A model generated the notes under the pieces. It searched no databases and was not told the DNA's origin. It saw only the letters and a list, made by a program, of their open reading frames with translations. Of a stretch of DNA of 64,000 nt, positions 23,901 to 37,048 are shown one piece after another. Source of the stretch: Nageia nagi (lineage: Eukaryota > Pinophyta); NCBI GenBank assembly GCA_050084985.1, contig JBITNC010000001.1:86118001-86182000 (forward strand), read 5' to 3'. Both the position numbers and the translations under genes were made by a program. How positions within the stretch are numbered: position 1 is the stretch's first letter; each line of letters opens with the position of its first letter.

Positions 23901-25698
23901 AACACAATATGCCTCCGACGCACACCCAACCATGGCATACTTTTAAAGTGGAAATTTTTTACAAAAATTCAAATATTTCTTTCAAAACTTTTGTAGATAC
24001 CGTTTGTCTTTGACTACAAAAGCTAAAATTTGTTCCAATGTGCTTTGGCAATTCTAGGTACAAATGAATAAGGTGGCTTTGGAGGTAGCCCATCTACAAA
24101 CACTTATGAACCACTAGGTTAACACTCCATGCATGGTGGCCCATGTCCCATCAACCTCTCCTTAGCATAGAAGTTGGTCCTAAGGGTGCAAACGTCACTA
24201 TAGCCAAACTTTTCAAATAAATCCCCAACATAGAGCTGGGGTCCAAACTCCTTTTCCACCTCATTCTTCTCAATACTATGACTAGGGAGCTAAGGGATGG
24301 CACAACAATGACAAGTTTCCCCACTTTAGTCTTTCCATTTCTCTAAGGAGGGGCAAAGAGGACAACCAAGTTGTAGAACAAGCTGACGAAGGTGCCAACT
24401 CAAGCTAGGAGACACCTCCAAACACTTAATATCCACAATAGTAAGGGCTGACAAGAGTGAAGAATTTTTTGTTTAGAATCCTCTTAGAAAGTGATGTTTG
24501 GATTAAGAGATATCATGACTCCCTATTAAGAGGCAACGATGTTGAAAGGGTCATCCCATGTTTGTAGCTATGAAATATTAGATAAATATGTTTTCTGCAA
24601 TGATGATGTGTCAATAAGTGGCAATCCATAGAAGATTTTAGGCTAGAGTTGGATAGGAAATTTATTCCTTTTGATGACAAATCTAGCAATTCTGCTGAAT
24701 CTTTGTAAAGATCCACAGGGAAAACATGTTCCTGTACATGGATGCTTGTTAATTTTGGAATTCGTTTTTGACAAAAGATTGGATGGAGTACCCTAGATCA
24801 ACCTCTGTTAATCAAGACAAAAAAATACTAAAAGATTATCATAAATCACATGTGAAGAGTTGAAGTTGGGAGAGGAAAGATCAGAAGTCTCATACATGAC
24901 TTTTAAGGGAATTTAGAAGTCCAAGTTTTCTAGTCTATAGAGCCTGACATCTCTTCTCAGAGATACATCAAAACAACTCTTAGAACTAATGAAATTTTTC
25001 TGATTCCACATATTGTCATTTCTGTGCATTGAATGGCTCAATGTTTCTGTATTACCATCTGTTTGTTCTTACATACGTTCATGTTTGTCAAGACACATAA
25101 GATTCAGCAATTTGATGTATTTATAATTTTATATTGCTTTGAAAATCTGAACCCTCAAATAATTTTATATCTTTAAAATGTCTTTTCAAACTCTTGCTTT
25201 TCTCCTATTGGACTTTATGATTAACCACATTTACTTGTAAGTGTTGAATTATGTTATGCCACCCTTTCCTTTATTCCATACAAACTATAGTGTTGTGTGT
25301 ATTTTATGGATAAAATTTCAAAGAACATCTTCCACAGTAAATTGAACATCTTGATAGGATATCCATAAAAACTTACCGGATGTCCAGTTTCAACTACCTT
25401 GGATGTCTCACTAGAAGTCTAAACTTGCCTCCCTAGGACACTCTAGTTGAAAACTGAAATACATCTGTATAAAACAACTTAATTCTCTGCACAGGATGGC
25501 TTAAAAGGATCTCCCAAATTCACCAATATTTGAAATTGCAAGTCCTTTGTATTTTACAGTTGTACACAAAGGTGTTTAGGAGTGGATGATCCATATCATA
25601 TATCCTGTTACTCTTCTTTGTGGTTTTCCTTTAACAATCTGATCAATAACTTTTAAATTGAGGTTTAGTAATATAGTTTATTGTTCTTTTGTCTGCAG
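23901..25698. other. No gene recognised
   Basis: AT-rich sequence downstream (minus-strand sense) of the last FBPase exon seen. I searched by eye for the later FBPase exons on the minus strand and found none. Short plus-strand frames such as LDRKFIPFDDKSSNSAES near 24650 match nothing I know. Confidence 0.4.
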
Positions 25699-25742
25699 AG
25701 TTCCATTTTGCAAAATCTAGTTATGAATACCTTCTCCCAAAG
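25699..25742 (+). other. Exon-like segment with good splice sites
   Basis: A 44-base open segment is preceded by a pyrimidine-rich tract ending in CTGCAG and followed by GTAAGATT, close to consensus plant acceptor and donor sites. It lies on the strand opposite to FBPase. No partner exon was recognised, so it may be chance or a relic. Confidence 0.2.
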
Positions 25743-26050
25743 GTAAGATTCAACTTCAAGATTTTCCTAAGAGATACAACTGGAACATATGCACAAATAT
25801 CTCATATAACATAATTTTTCAACAAACAAAAACAAGCCAATTCAGTTAATACAATTACATTCAACATTAAGTATCGGCTAACCTAAAAGCACCTTTATAG
25901 CCTTCGCATATCATAATCATTATAATATCTAGTAGCAACTTCCTTGTGGACATTAGTCACAATTCATTCAGGATACCCAAAGGTACATACACTAATAATA
26001 TAATAATTACAATCTTCATTCTTATTGCACATAAAAAAGAGATATATTAC

Positions 26051-29000
26051 CGTGCAAGAACTTCCATACATGCAGTATCCTGCTGCAACCATGTTTTTTC
26101 CTGCTTGAAGTACAGAGTCTAAGCTTCCTTCCATACCATCTTTGAGCATGTATATTCCAAATATCTACAAGAAATCAGAATATCTACATAAGCACCCCCT
26201 TTTTCATCTTTCTGGACACAACAAAGATAACACTAAATATTTTTCATAGTTGATTAATATGCCAAAAGACATCATTAAAACTCCGTTAGTTATAAAAACA
26301 ATAGAAGAAAATAGTGCATACAAATCATGTTTTTAAATGTGATATATTCAAGAGTGATAATGGCAAATGTATGATAAGATATCTATTTTTTTTAAGTATT
26401 CATACACATGAGAGACTATTAAACAACAGGATTTAATCAACTCATAGAGAGACTTGATAGTAGTTTTTACTGTTCCAATAGAAACTCCACAATCGATGTT
26501 GGAGGACCCATCAAGTGGATCAAAACATACACAATATCTGCACAAAGAAGAAATACAAAAAACTACATTAATATGTATGAAGTCAAGATTATATACATGA
26601 ATAAGTAAGATAACTAAATAAAGAAATGAACACAACCAAATATGTCAAGGAATACCTTCCTCTTTTTGATGGCTCCACAAAAAGTGCCTCCTCATCCTCC
26701 TCCGAAACAAGTATGTTCTGCAAGACATATAGCAATTAAATTATACAATTATGGTGAAGGTAATGATGCATAGGGACCATTAAATGATGGATCCGCAAAG
26801 CATATTAGAGACATTCCAATTGCTCAATAGAATAAACTCATTATGAAGATTTTGCATAAAATGAACATACCGTACGTCCACTGCTTACTAGAGCCTTGAT
26901 GAATACTTCATTTGAGAGAACATCTAGTTTCTTTTGCTCCTCTCCCTGTTTTTAGATACAAGCACCAAAATCAATCAACTACTAATTCAGTAGTTTATTA
27001 AATGTGTTATCTGAAACAAAACTTCTTGAAACAACGAGGTATGAGTCCATTGTTGGAAGATAGCGGTCAAAATTTCAGAATGCATATGGAAATTCTTTAC
27101 TCACAATCAATAGAAGATTCATATTACTAGAAGTAATGCATTCTAAGACATGCTCCAGAATGAAATCAAATTGCATGAAAAAAAAACTAACAAAAGAACC
27201 TGCACATTTGTATCCCCTGAAAGGCCAATAAGCTTAGCAAGTCCTGCCTGCACAAATAACATTCACACGAAGATATAATAAGTTAAATTTTTGAGTTTTA
27301 TATGAATTTCAATAACCAACAAAGTATGGACTATATGAGATACAGTTTGCACACTATATAGCATCAAATACCAAATATCTTTTAATTAAATTCAGTTTAA
27401 TAATTTAAATCATAAATGGCATAACTAATTGTTGTCTCAATGGTTTGTATACAATGCACAAATGCCTATTTTGTATCTTCTATTGAAAAATCTGTCAAAT
27501 AATGTTAACAATCCAGTGATGATTTTTTTTTTCTTGTTTAGTACTCCCAGCATTTTGGAATTTTGGGCAGGAAAACTCAGCTGCAGTGAAGAAATTAGGA
27601 TTTGTGCAATAGATTAGTGTCTTTTTTGTTATCATTTTCCCTAATGTTCTTATAGTTTGTGCACTTGTTTTATCAAACTCACTCGACCTTAGTCACAGTG
27701 CTTTAGCAAAATCGGGTGCGTAGATGGACTTTAGGCGATAACAACAATAAATGAAAAACTAAGCAACAAAGCACGATTAACACTATCTCACATATAAAAA
27801 AAAATTCTAATAGATCAATGGCCCTGATTGAAAATCCAAAACTTGTTCTACTTGGATGCTATTGAGTGTTGACTTATTGAGCACCACAAGACTCAATCAC
27901 TTTTGGATTAAAGCAGCTAGAGCCATGCATCATTCAAATGAAAGATCAATAAACTGAGGCACCAAAACAATAATGCCCAACTGAAGATAGCAAGCAAAAG
28001 AGGGATACACTCAATGAAGATGGATGCAAGAACATACTTCAAGCAATAACAATTGACAAAGAAAAACTATGATGGTTTGCCTTGAACAACACTGCTTCAT
28101 GTGACCTCACTTTGTTTCTAGTAAGAGATAACAAATTCAGTTTCTAAATACATCAAATAACCAATATGAAGAATCGAAAACAAATCTAAGTTGTACAGCT
28201 ACAGATTAAATTTGGTATCAGAGTAGTTTTTCCTGATTCTTGGGAGCTTTGAGAACATGTATGACAATAAACCACCAAGCAGAGAATTGGGAGAAGGTTG
28301 GTTATAGAAAACAGACCCTACAATTGGCTCTACATGCTGGATAGCTTGATTTGATTCTGTTGAATACTATGAAGGGTGCCATGAATCTATACCAGGTTCT
28401 CTGCCTAGTTGATCCAATCTGGTTAATCTCTGATGACATGAATAAAATTGTAAGCACTCCAATTCCACTTATGAGAAAATGAATTACCCATTTGTCACAG
28501 TATTAGTAGCACATGTCTGCAACTGAGATGCCTAGGTCTCACAAATTTATCACCAATCTATTCGGTTCTTTTGAGACTACATATCATAAAAGGCTTCTAC
28601 TTTACCACATGAAAAGTGTGCAAATTGTCTCTTGATATTAGATGCCCCCTTTCTAATGTTGTAGTTTTAGTTCACAACAACAAAGAATCCCTCAAGAACC
28701 CCGTCTTTATCTCTCTTCCATGGGAAGTTGATCACTTCCTGGAGATACTAACATTGTTGCACTTATAATTGAAGGAAGAAGTGGACTATATGGAGCGTAT
28801 GATTAGCTTTCTCAATGCGCCCTGTCTGACACTGTGGATTCTATAAAGGTATATATGAATGATTTTTCATATCTCTAATGGCTTTGATTCTCAAACACAA
28901 GGTGCCCATTTTTTGGCAAATTTATTCTAAACATAGGCCATATATTTTTACAAAGTAGATCAACTTATATTTATATATAGGCTTTTTAAATCAAGCACAA

Positions 29001-30781
29001 ATTTTACAACAGCCTAAAACTAATCATAAAGGACACCCTGTCTAATCCACAATGTAGTCTCAAACGAAGATTGCTTCTATGTTGCCCATGAATCACTAAA
29101 ACCTCACATAATGTCTGTGCAACCTCATTAAGACACAAATAGTGTCAAAAGGATGCAAAACATATTAGCAGGTTTGAGCAAGTCCACCTTGAAAAATGGA
29201 TTGTAATTGGTGATTTATGCTGTAGGTCTGATTATAAAAATACTAACAGAGACCAAACGAATCCCTCAACAAGAATGACATTAGCATATATGGAAATAAT
29301 AATTTCCATCAATGAAAGGGAAAGCAAAGAAACAATAGGTCAAGGATCAGCCAGCTCAAAAACAAATCACCAGTGTGAAGGGTAAAAGTCCTACTTTAAT
29401 CAAACAACCTCTTACTTTTAACATGCCTGTTTCTGATAAGACCAGTTTTTATAAATGGCAGTAAAAGGAAGGTCAATGCTCCACTCATTTCCGTCCAGAC
29501 CTATTCTCATCCTCAATCACCTTGCAGAATGACATTGAAATGAATTGTCATGGTTCACTCGTTATTTAGATCTTCTAAAAAACGTTCTTCATCAGCGTGG
29601 CATGTGATTCAATCATAGAATATGTCTCTGACTTTCTACACATTCTGAACAGTCCAAATTTCACTAACACACCTATAAATGCTTTGTGAGAGCCACCACC
29701 ATGATATCAATACTGTAGCTGGTATTCATTCAAACTCCCACAACATTCAACATCACACTAGTTGTTTGGGTATATATCATCTTCCTATGATGATGAAAGA
29801 AGTTGATCTTTCATCTTTATGAGAGAACAGAATGCATATAAATGTAGATTGCATAATTCAAAAATGTAACAGGCTTAGCCGGTCATCAGGGCCGACAAGA
29901 ATTCAAGAATTATGACTTAGTTATGGGATCCAATTGTCTTGCATTGCACTTTGCCCATTCAACATTTGTAATCAAGTGTTTGTAGAGAAAATAGTAATTG
30001 TGAGTACTTTACATCCAACCACTTTCACTCCAAAGGAACTGTTGTACACCCTGCAATATAAACTGATAGTTGAACCTACCTGACAAAGTCATCGGACTAC
30101 ACTCTCAAAGAAGGTTGAGGTTCTCAATTGGAAATCAAAATTTACAACTTACTATAATTCTTCTAACCCTCCTAAATTATAACCCCACTTTTTATATCAA
30201 GTATACATCTATATAAAGTTCATCCCTACATGCACCCATATGCACTTATCACGTCCTAGGCGGATGCAATTGCAAATAAAAATGCTTTCAAAAAAAATGT
30301 ATGAATGAATAAAATTATTTGCGAACTTCACACAAGTCAAATTCTTCACGACTTGCAACTTTTCCAAGAACCAATAACCATACAACTCCTTTTCTTTCAT
30401 GTTATTCTAAATCAATTTTCCAAAATTCTCCATACCCTTAGGACAATGATACAGTCGCAACTCATGGTGATTGCCATGATGAGGAACAAACTTCAAAACC
30501 CATTGAACATTTTATGAGAGCCCTCAAAATATATCCTTGGGCATTACAAACATCACAACTTCTACGAATTTCTTTGATTTAAAACATACAAAAGAAGAGA
30601 AGGGGAAAACAAGGAAGGGCACCTTGCTGACAGCAGAGCATACAAACTTGCAACCCAGAACAATGTGGCTGAGGAGAATGGTGAAGTCTCCGCGGGCTTC
30701 AGAGTGCTTTGACTGTTCGTTCAGCACGAAGCGTGTTATAGTCATCAAGTCTGTTCGATGAGCTTCTGCTGCATGATCCAT
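26051..30781 (-). CDS. Cytosolic fructose-1,6-bisphosphatase, exons 1-6 (5' half)
   Basis: The enzyme hydrolyses fructose-1,6-bisphosphate to fructose-6-phosphate, a control step in cytosolic sucrose synthesis. The exons, in order, are 30623-30781, 27200-27247, 26871-26945, 26656-26717, 26471-26537 and 26051-26164. They join without a stop into 175 codons, about half of the usual length of roughly 340. Every intron is GT-AG. Recognised motifs are [20 protein letters not shown] at the start, [13 protein letters not shown] and [19 protein letters not shown] (metal and phosphate binding), and [10 protein letters not shown] at the end of exon 6. No transit peptide is present, and the sequence matches the cytosolic rather than plastid isoform. 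The donor after exon 6 is intact, but the C-terminal half, including the catalytic E-x-x-P region, is not seen in the remaining 26 kb. The gene is either split by a very long intron or truncated. Confidence 0.93.
27248..30622 (-). other. FBPase intron 1 (3.4 kb) with retroelement remnant
   Basis: The first intron is far longer than the other four complete ones (118-306 bp). At 28213-28226 the plus strand reads TGGTATCAGAGTAG, nearly identical to the initiator-tRNA-Met primer binding site of plant Copia elements. This suggests an old insertion in the intron. I could not recognise coding domains or a matching LTR pair around it. Confidence 0.6.
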
Positions 30782-30872
30782 CCCTCTATTTATCTCTGAA
30801 TCTGTCTACTATGCTGCAACCAACTACTTTTCTCTTCTATGGTTCTTCGCTGTAGTTTTTTTCTGGTAGCTT

Positions 30873-30884
30873 CGTTATATATGG
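30873..30884 (-). promoter_or_regulatory. FBPase TATA box
   Basis: CCATATATAACG on the minus strand lies about 92 bp upstream of the FBPase ATG. This leaves a predicted 5' untranslated region of about 60-65 bases. Confidence 0.65.
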
Positions 30885-30925
30885 CTTCCATGATGCTCTG
30901 AGATCGCGTATAACGCAGGTGGTGA

Positions 30926-30943
30926 TGACGCGGAGCCACGTCA
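30926..30943 (-). promoter_or_regulatory. ACGT-core bZIP-type motifs upstream of FBPase
   Basis: TGACGTGGC (30935-30943, minus) lies about 50 bp upstream of the TATA box, next to a second TGACG core on the plus strand (30926-30930). TGACGTGGC fits the G/C-box hybrid bound by plant bZIP factors in light- and ABA-responsive promoters. A third ACGT (gacgtt) is near 30995. The regulatory role is inference. Confidence 0.5.
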
Positions 30944-31019
30944 GTGGAAATCTTTTACTCATGTTCTTGCGGAAAACAAGAATGTACCTTTTCGACGTTA
31001 TGGAAGGTTCGGGCTTTTT

Positions 31020-33720
31020 TTTTTAATTAATTTATTTGGAATTAGATTGGCTGGAAGAGACTTTGGAATGAATAAATTTGAGACCAAATTCACTTCAAAA
31101 GGAGATTGGGATGGGTTGACCTAGACATATAAATTAACTACTTCACTATTCAAATTTTTATTGATAGTGATCAAAGTTATTAAATTTGATAAAATTTATA
31201 TTTATATTTTTTTTATATATTAGAGGTGATTTTTGGAGGGAACTAATAACTATATTTATAGTTGTCTTGAATTTTTCAATAAAGTCTCAAATCGATAAAA
31301 ACTTCTTAGTATCATAATATTACTACTACTATACCGCATGGCAACCACCCTACATTGCATAGGCTTTTCAAAGGTGTAAAATTTAATCGAAAGGTGACTT
31401 TTACGGAACCAATAACCGTTACATCAATCTTCAATCTAGATACATCATTCAAGCATAGAAAACAAAATCTCCTAAATCCTTGAAGGGCTACCCCTTTGCC
31501 TTCGTCTCTCACAAGAGATACCTATGGTTCAAAATAAAAATAAGGAAATCCAAGGATGGACAGGAAGTACATCGACTCTTTGAATCGAAGTTGAGAAACA
31601 AGAAGGAAAAATAATACATTGTATTGTAGTCCAACATCCCCCAGAATGTTGCTCTAACGCTTCTTATACTCCCTAGTACCGTAGATTAAGAAAAGACTAA
31701 GTGCTAGTTAGACCTCTTGCTCTTTATCGAGACACATACCACCTCCTAACACTTATTTAGCCTAGTTCCTAAGAGAAAAACACCAAAGGAAAACTCTGCT
31801 TTTCCTTTCTATTGACTAAAAATCAAAATGAGATACCCCTACAAAAATAAACCAAAACTTCAAGGGCTTAAAAATAGAAATATTTTACAACCCGAAAATG
31901 CCTCCATACATGAGAGAATATGAAAAAATGAGAAGACACAAAGCAAGAGACTTAATAGTAGATGGGAGAATCAACTAGGTCTTACTTCAAAACTAGCAAT
32001 CGCTACAAAGAGTACTACATTGTATTATGGCTTAGCATCATGCAGGCATGTTGCTCTAACACCCTAAGTGTTGAGTGATAGATGTACTTCTCCATAGCAA
32101 CCATCACCCCTTCTGTAAAAACCTCATAGATCCACCCCTAGCACCAAAGGCTCCAAGAAGGACTCAAGTATTGATCAAACCTCTTACTCTCTTCAAAAGC
32201 TCATTACACCTCCTAGTACCAGTCCAACTTGATTCCTTCTATGGGAATCTACCATCTCCTCCCCTACTTTTGAAATCTTCTCATCTTAAGATATTTGAGG
32301 TCTCCCTAGACCTGGATCCCAGAACACTCTCCCCCATAACATGGCACGAAGAAGAACCTTTATCTATAGCAAGAATCCAGGATTGACACTTGGGCACCAT
32401 AGAATCTTCAATCATCCTTTATCCTTTATAATGAGAGTAGTTGACCCCCACGAATTGGCTTGCCTCTCTAAGGTCTTTTGTAGGAGCTTCAAAAATAACA
32501 CTGGTATGGTCCCACTTTCCTTTAGTCTCATTGAAAGACTCTCCTTCCAAGTTCAAAAAAGAGAACCCTTAGTTGTCCGATCAAACCATCCACCTTTCAT
32601 CATAATTCCACCATGAAATAAAGGCTAAACCCCTCCCTAACTGCTACCTCACCAACATGAGTCTCCAGACCATCCAACAACACCAACCAAGCCCATAAGA
32701 TCCAAGATAAAATCTTGGACACAACCCATTGCCTAAAATAAACATGTGCTCATAATCCCCATTGGCCTTTCTTCCCATACAAAAATAACCCTTCTAACGA
32801 TGCCAACAGCCTCTGTTGTTGCCTTCCTCACCCTCAAATCATCATCCTCATTATCAGAATCTCCTCCACCATCAAGCTCCTTAAACCCTAGCCCTCCTCG
32901 CCACTCCATTCCTAAAGGAGGAAATCTTAAAATTTTTATTTTTATTATTCTAAGAATTTTTATTGTTGTAATGAATCCAAATACCAAAATATCTAAAGTT
33001 GGTGTTGGTAATGGATTGTATTTTATATTGATTAATTTATTAATTAAGTTATTGGTTTGGTTTATGTCTTTTATATTTTTTAAATTATTATATGATATAG
33101 ATATTAAAAAATTGCATACAAAAAAGTGGATGGATATGCACACCTCAATAATAGTGTAAGGAAACTATTCAAAGGAAATATCTAAAGAGATATTTAGTTC
33201 AAATAACTAATCATGGTGAGACTTGAAGAGTCTCATTAAAAAATGTACTAATTACCATGCCAAAGATGGAGATTCCTTAGCAAATTATTCATAGAGTAGA
33301 CACCAAGTTCTCTACTCGCTTTATCCAAGCACTACTTGTAGTCATTTCCTCTTTCATGTTTAAAGAAATGGCTAGCAAAAAGGATGGTAGTTTTTCTAGG
33401 TTGGCCTAAGGTTCATTGAGGGTTTGTGAAGGACAATGTCATTTAGGTGAAGATGGTGGATGCTTAGTGGGCACAAAGTAATATTGGTAATAAGGATGTG
33501 ATGGTTCATGGGGCATAGAGTGTTTAGGATTAACTTTATTGGTAATATATGGGGCATTTATTCAATGATCGATGGGGGTTTACAAATGAGAAAACCTCCA
33601 TGATCACCTTGTTAACTTGCATAAAAATATATAATAAAATATTAGAAGTTATTTTCACTTTATCAAAAATAGGAAAATATGGCAAACTAAAGATTTAGGA
33701 AAATAGGTTATCATTTATAG
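31020..33720. other. No gene recognised; weak internal duplication
   Basis: AT-rich sequence upstream of FBPase and left of Gypsy-1. Around 31610-31680 and 32000-32070 there are two related stretches sharing 'tacattgtatt' and 'atgttgctctaac'. Overlapping open frames of about 136 codons on both strands at 32733-33159 show no domain. Confidence 0.35.
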
Positions 33721-33725
33721 CCTTT

Positions 33726-34450
33726 TATTGATACTAAATATTACTTTGATAAATCTTAAATAATGTAAATCAGTATCAAACATGTAATATTAATTAATAA
33801 TAAATTAAATAAAGTGAAATGTGCAATTCAACTGTTGGAGATCAAATCTAACGTACTAAGATAAGAGAGTGAATACTGTACCTTTCATTTTACCTGCATG
33901 ATTAATTAGACACCAAAACTAGGTCAAGTAGGCCATCATTGATGATTGCTCCATAATATCTTAACTCAAATAACCTCACAAACATGATGTTGATGTCCTT
34001 GTGACTATGCTAGATAATAATGAAGAGAGACCTCTTTGAAGTAGTCGATCGATCATACCTGCAAGACTAGACTTATATCAGCATATAATTACAAAAAATA
34101 AAATGATTTGAGAGTTGGTGTGAAAGATAAAATTTCAAGCCTTGATAGGTTATTTTAAGAAGTATTAGTCAATAGAATGTACATGAGCTATCAAGGTCAA
34201 GATCAAGATTCAATATGATATCTCATGTGTACTCCTCTTCCTTAAATATGTAGGTCTCCACCTAACATAAGATAGCTTGCTTAATGCTTCCTTGATCCTT
34301 GCACCATAAAAGAAGGAAATGCAATGAGATAAATTGCATGTTATCTCAATAAGATAATATATCATAGCTAATATCAAAACAAACAACATATATTATCATT
34401 TATTTTGATACAACTAAAATAGAAAAGTGTATATATTTTAGGTGTTAACA
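33726..34450 (-). repeat. Gypsy-1 3' LTR
   Basis: Begins TGTTAACACC on the minus strand. It aligns with the other LTR throughout: 'taatatatcata', 'caagatcaagattcaatatgatatct', 'ctcaaataacctcacaaa', 'gtatcaaacatg'. The 3' end (…TATCAATA) has lost the terminal CA kept in the other copy. Confidence 0.9.
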
Positions 34451-34467
34451 ATTGCCCCCATTTTTAA
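34451..34467 (-). other. Gypsy-1 polypurine tract
   Basis: The minus strand reads TTAAAAATGGGGGCAAT immediately before the 3' LTR. This is a typical plus-strand primer for reverse transcription. Confidence 0.85.
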
Positions 34468-34817
34468 GTGTAATGACATGATCCATGTAATTACACATTG
34501 AAAAGGAAGATAAGCACCATATGAAAAGATAGTAAAGAGTACATAATACTTCCCTAAACCAATCATGTTGATAGCATTGGGTTTTCCATTTTGAATGATT
34601 ATTTATTGCCCCCTCTTTACTTTAGTCTTCGCAATGATGAGGTTGAACAAGAATGGAATAACTCAAGCCAAACAACTTGCAAAATATACAACAAATAAAA
34701 CCTCAAAAAGAATACATCATGTTTTAGATTATCATAGCATAGCAAATCATATCATAAGGGTGGTGCTAAATGTTGTAGGAACTAATGAGAAATAACATGC
34801 ATGTGGTACTTAATGCC

Positions 34818-35010
34818 TTAAGTACCAATGGGATATGAGTGATAGTTAAGACCTCAACCAACAAAGGGAGAAGAGTGATGATTAATACCCAACCAAAAAA
34901 GGGACAAAAATAAAATTAATGTTTAATACCCCAACTAACAAAAGGACTAGAATGAAACTCATGATTAATATCTCAACTAACAAATGGACAAAACATAAGC
35001 GATCATCATA
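34818..35010 (-). repeat. Gypsy-1 3' UTR minisatellite
   Basis: Four to five degenerate copies of a 36-42 bp unit built on 'cctcaaccaacaaaggg' and 'atgattaata', starting at about 34818, 34852, 34888, 34929 and 34971. They lie between the end of pol and the PPT. Confidence 0.7.
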
Positions 35011-35649
35011 ATGGAGTTTCCATTATGGGTACCCGTTTCCCAAGGTACCATAAGGATGAACATAGATAAAATATGATATTATGGATTTTATTTTAGAAAA
35101 TAAATGAGTTATAAAAAATTATACCTACACTTATCATTTTAGATGATCCTCAAAAGCTTAAGGATATTGAAATTCTTATATGCTACCCTAACAAAGGTTC
35201 TATAATTAATATGTAGCACTAGAATTGGAAAAATATGTATCACCGATCCTAATTAGATGATATTTTCTAACCTCAAACTTTGCACATAAATTCTTATCAA
35301 TAAAGGCTTCAAATTTATACCTTTATATCTTTCTTCGAAACAAGATCAAGAACATTGGAGATTCTTTTTCCAGGAGTAACCATTTTTGAATAAAAACTCT
35401 TTTTTTGAGCTTAAAATTATTTTCATTTATTAAGGAATTAAAAAAAAATGACTTATAAATCTGAATATTAGGCTTGAAAATGCTTTAAAATATGGTGTGT
35501 ACAAATACTTCCTAACATAAGTGCTCGTATACCAAACAGTAAGATGAGTTGAAGAACTTAAAGAGGCTAGTAAGAGTGACTTTTGAACAAAATCTAAACC
35601 AAAAACTTGAAACTAGGCAATATGGGTTGAGATTGATTAGATATGTGAG

Positions 35650-37043
35650 GGAGAAATAATGGGATATTTATATTCCTTTCCCTCAATGGTTTATAATTTG
35701 TAAATACCCTTGCCATAATTTGTTTGTACCATAAAAGGTCTAATCTAATTAGACTCAAACTTTCCTAGCTTGCCCTTTTTTCTACCTTGGTCTTATGATT
35801 ATTCTCCTTAAGGATAAGGTATCCAACTTTGATTTATTTTGTCTTGATATTTTTATTGTAGGTTCTTTTGATTTTATTTTGATAGACCCTAATATGCTTC
35901 AAAGCATTCACTCTTTTATCATTAGGAGCTTATGACTATCATAGCTTTTTTATTTTTATGTCTTCATCATCTATAATCCCTTGAAGAGAAATTCTTAGAG
36001 ATGTAATCTGAAGCTCCAAAGGAAGAAAACATTCATCTTCACACATAAGGGAGTAGCCATTATAATTTGTAGTTGATCTTATGCTTTTCTATATGCTCAT
36101 AAGGCATATGGAAACTGCTCATGCCAATATTTACCATGCTTTTCAATTGTCTTACAAAGATATTTGATAAATGGTTTTATTTTTTGCCTCAAATTGACCA
36201 TTTCCTTGGGGATATTATGGAAAATAAAACTTTTATTGAATGTGAAAGATCTCAAAAATTTCTTTCGCCATTGTACCTCTCATATTTGTACCATTATCCA
36301 TTAAGGTTTTTTAATAACACTCCAAATATAATTATGATGTGATCAAGTAGGAACTTCATAATTTAGGGGCCTTTTGAAGATCTTAGAGGAGTTATTTCTA
36401 TCCATTTTATGAATTAATTAGTGGTTGTGATGATGAAATTATTTACTTCTCTTGATATTGGATTGATTACTCCAATGAGATTAGTCACCCAAATTGAGAA
36501 TGATCATGGAGAAACCATTATATGGAGATATTGAGAAGGAGTGAGTTGAAGGTTGGTATGCTTTTAATATTCCATACATTTACTAACATGAATAACATAA
36601 TTTATTTCTATGGATGATCAATAGTAACCTAATCTCAAAATCTTGTAATAGATTTCCTTACTATTTAAGTGACCTCTACTTATGCCTTCATGAACTTCTT
36701 CCATTTCTTTTTCAATCTCATCAATGAGAAAACATCTAAAAAGAGTACCTTGAAATGACCTCCTATATAATATATCTCTAATGAGTACATAATTTGAGGT
36801 AGTATTACTTAGTGTTATCTTTTGATTTATATTAATTACATAATTAATTATACCATCTTTGATGATGGCATAAATGTGTTTATATTAAGAATCAAATGAA
36901 GTACAACACAAGAATAAGAATCTACATAGATGAAATATGAGCACATATTATCATTGAGCATATGTTAAGGCTTTTAAAAATTATTTATGGTCATTATAAT
37001 CTCCTCATATGCAATAGTAATGGGGGTCAAAAATGATACATTA
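35650..37043 (-). pseudogene. Gypsy-1 integrase and pol C-terminus
   Basis: Minus-strand frames resume right of the Copia-2 insertion with the end of the second RNase H (ANVSFLTPI, equivalent to ANATSLAPI in Gypsy-2). They run through decayed integrase sequence to a C-terminal block with KLGKFESN and NYGKGIYKL (about 35690-35780). That block matches KKGKFEPNWIGPYF…NYGKGAYKL of Gypsy-2. Integrase joins the cDNA to chromosomal DNA. Multiple stops are present. Confidence 0.7.
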
Positions 37044-37048
37044 GCCAT

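Noticed and set aside
25964-26149. Candidate FBPase exon 7 in the open frame running on from exon 6
   Set aside because: After the GT donor at 26050 the frame loses similarity to FBPase, so it is intron read-through.
32733-33159. Overlapping open frames of about 136 codons on both strands
   Set aside because: Ser/Pro-rich one way and acidic the other, with an AT-rich half and no domain. This is consistent with chance or a decayed repeat.
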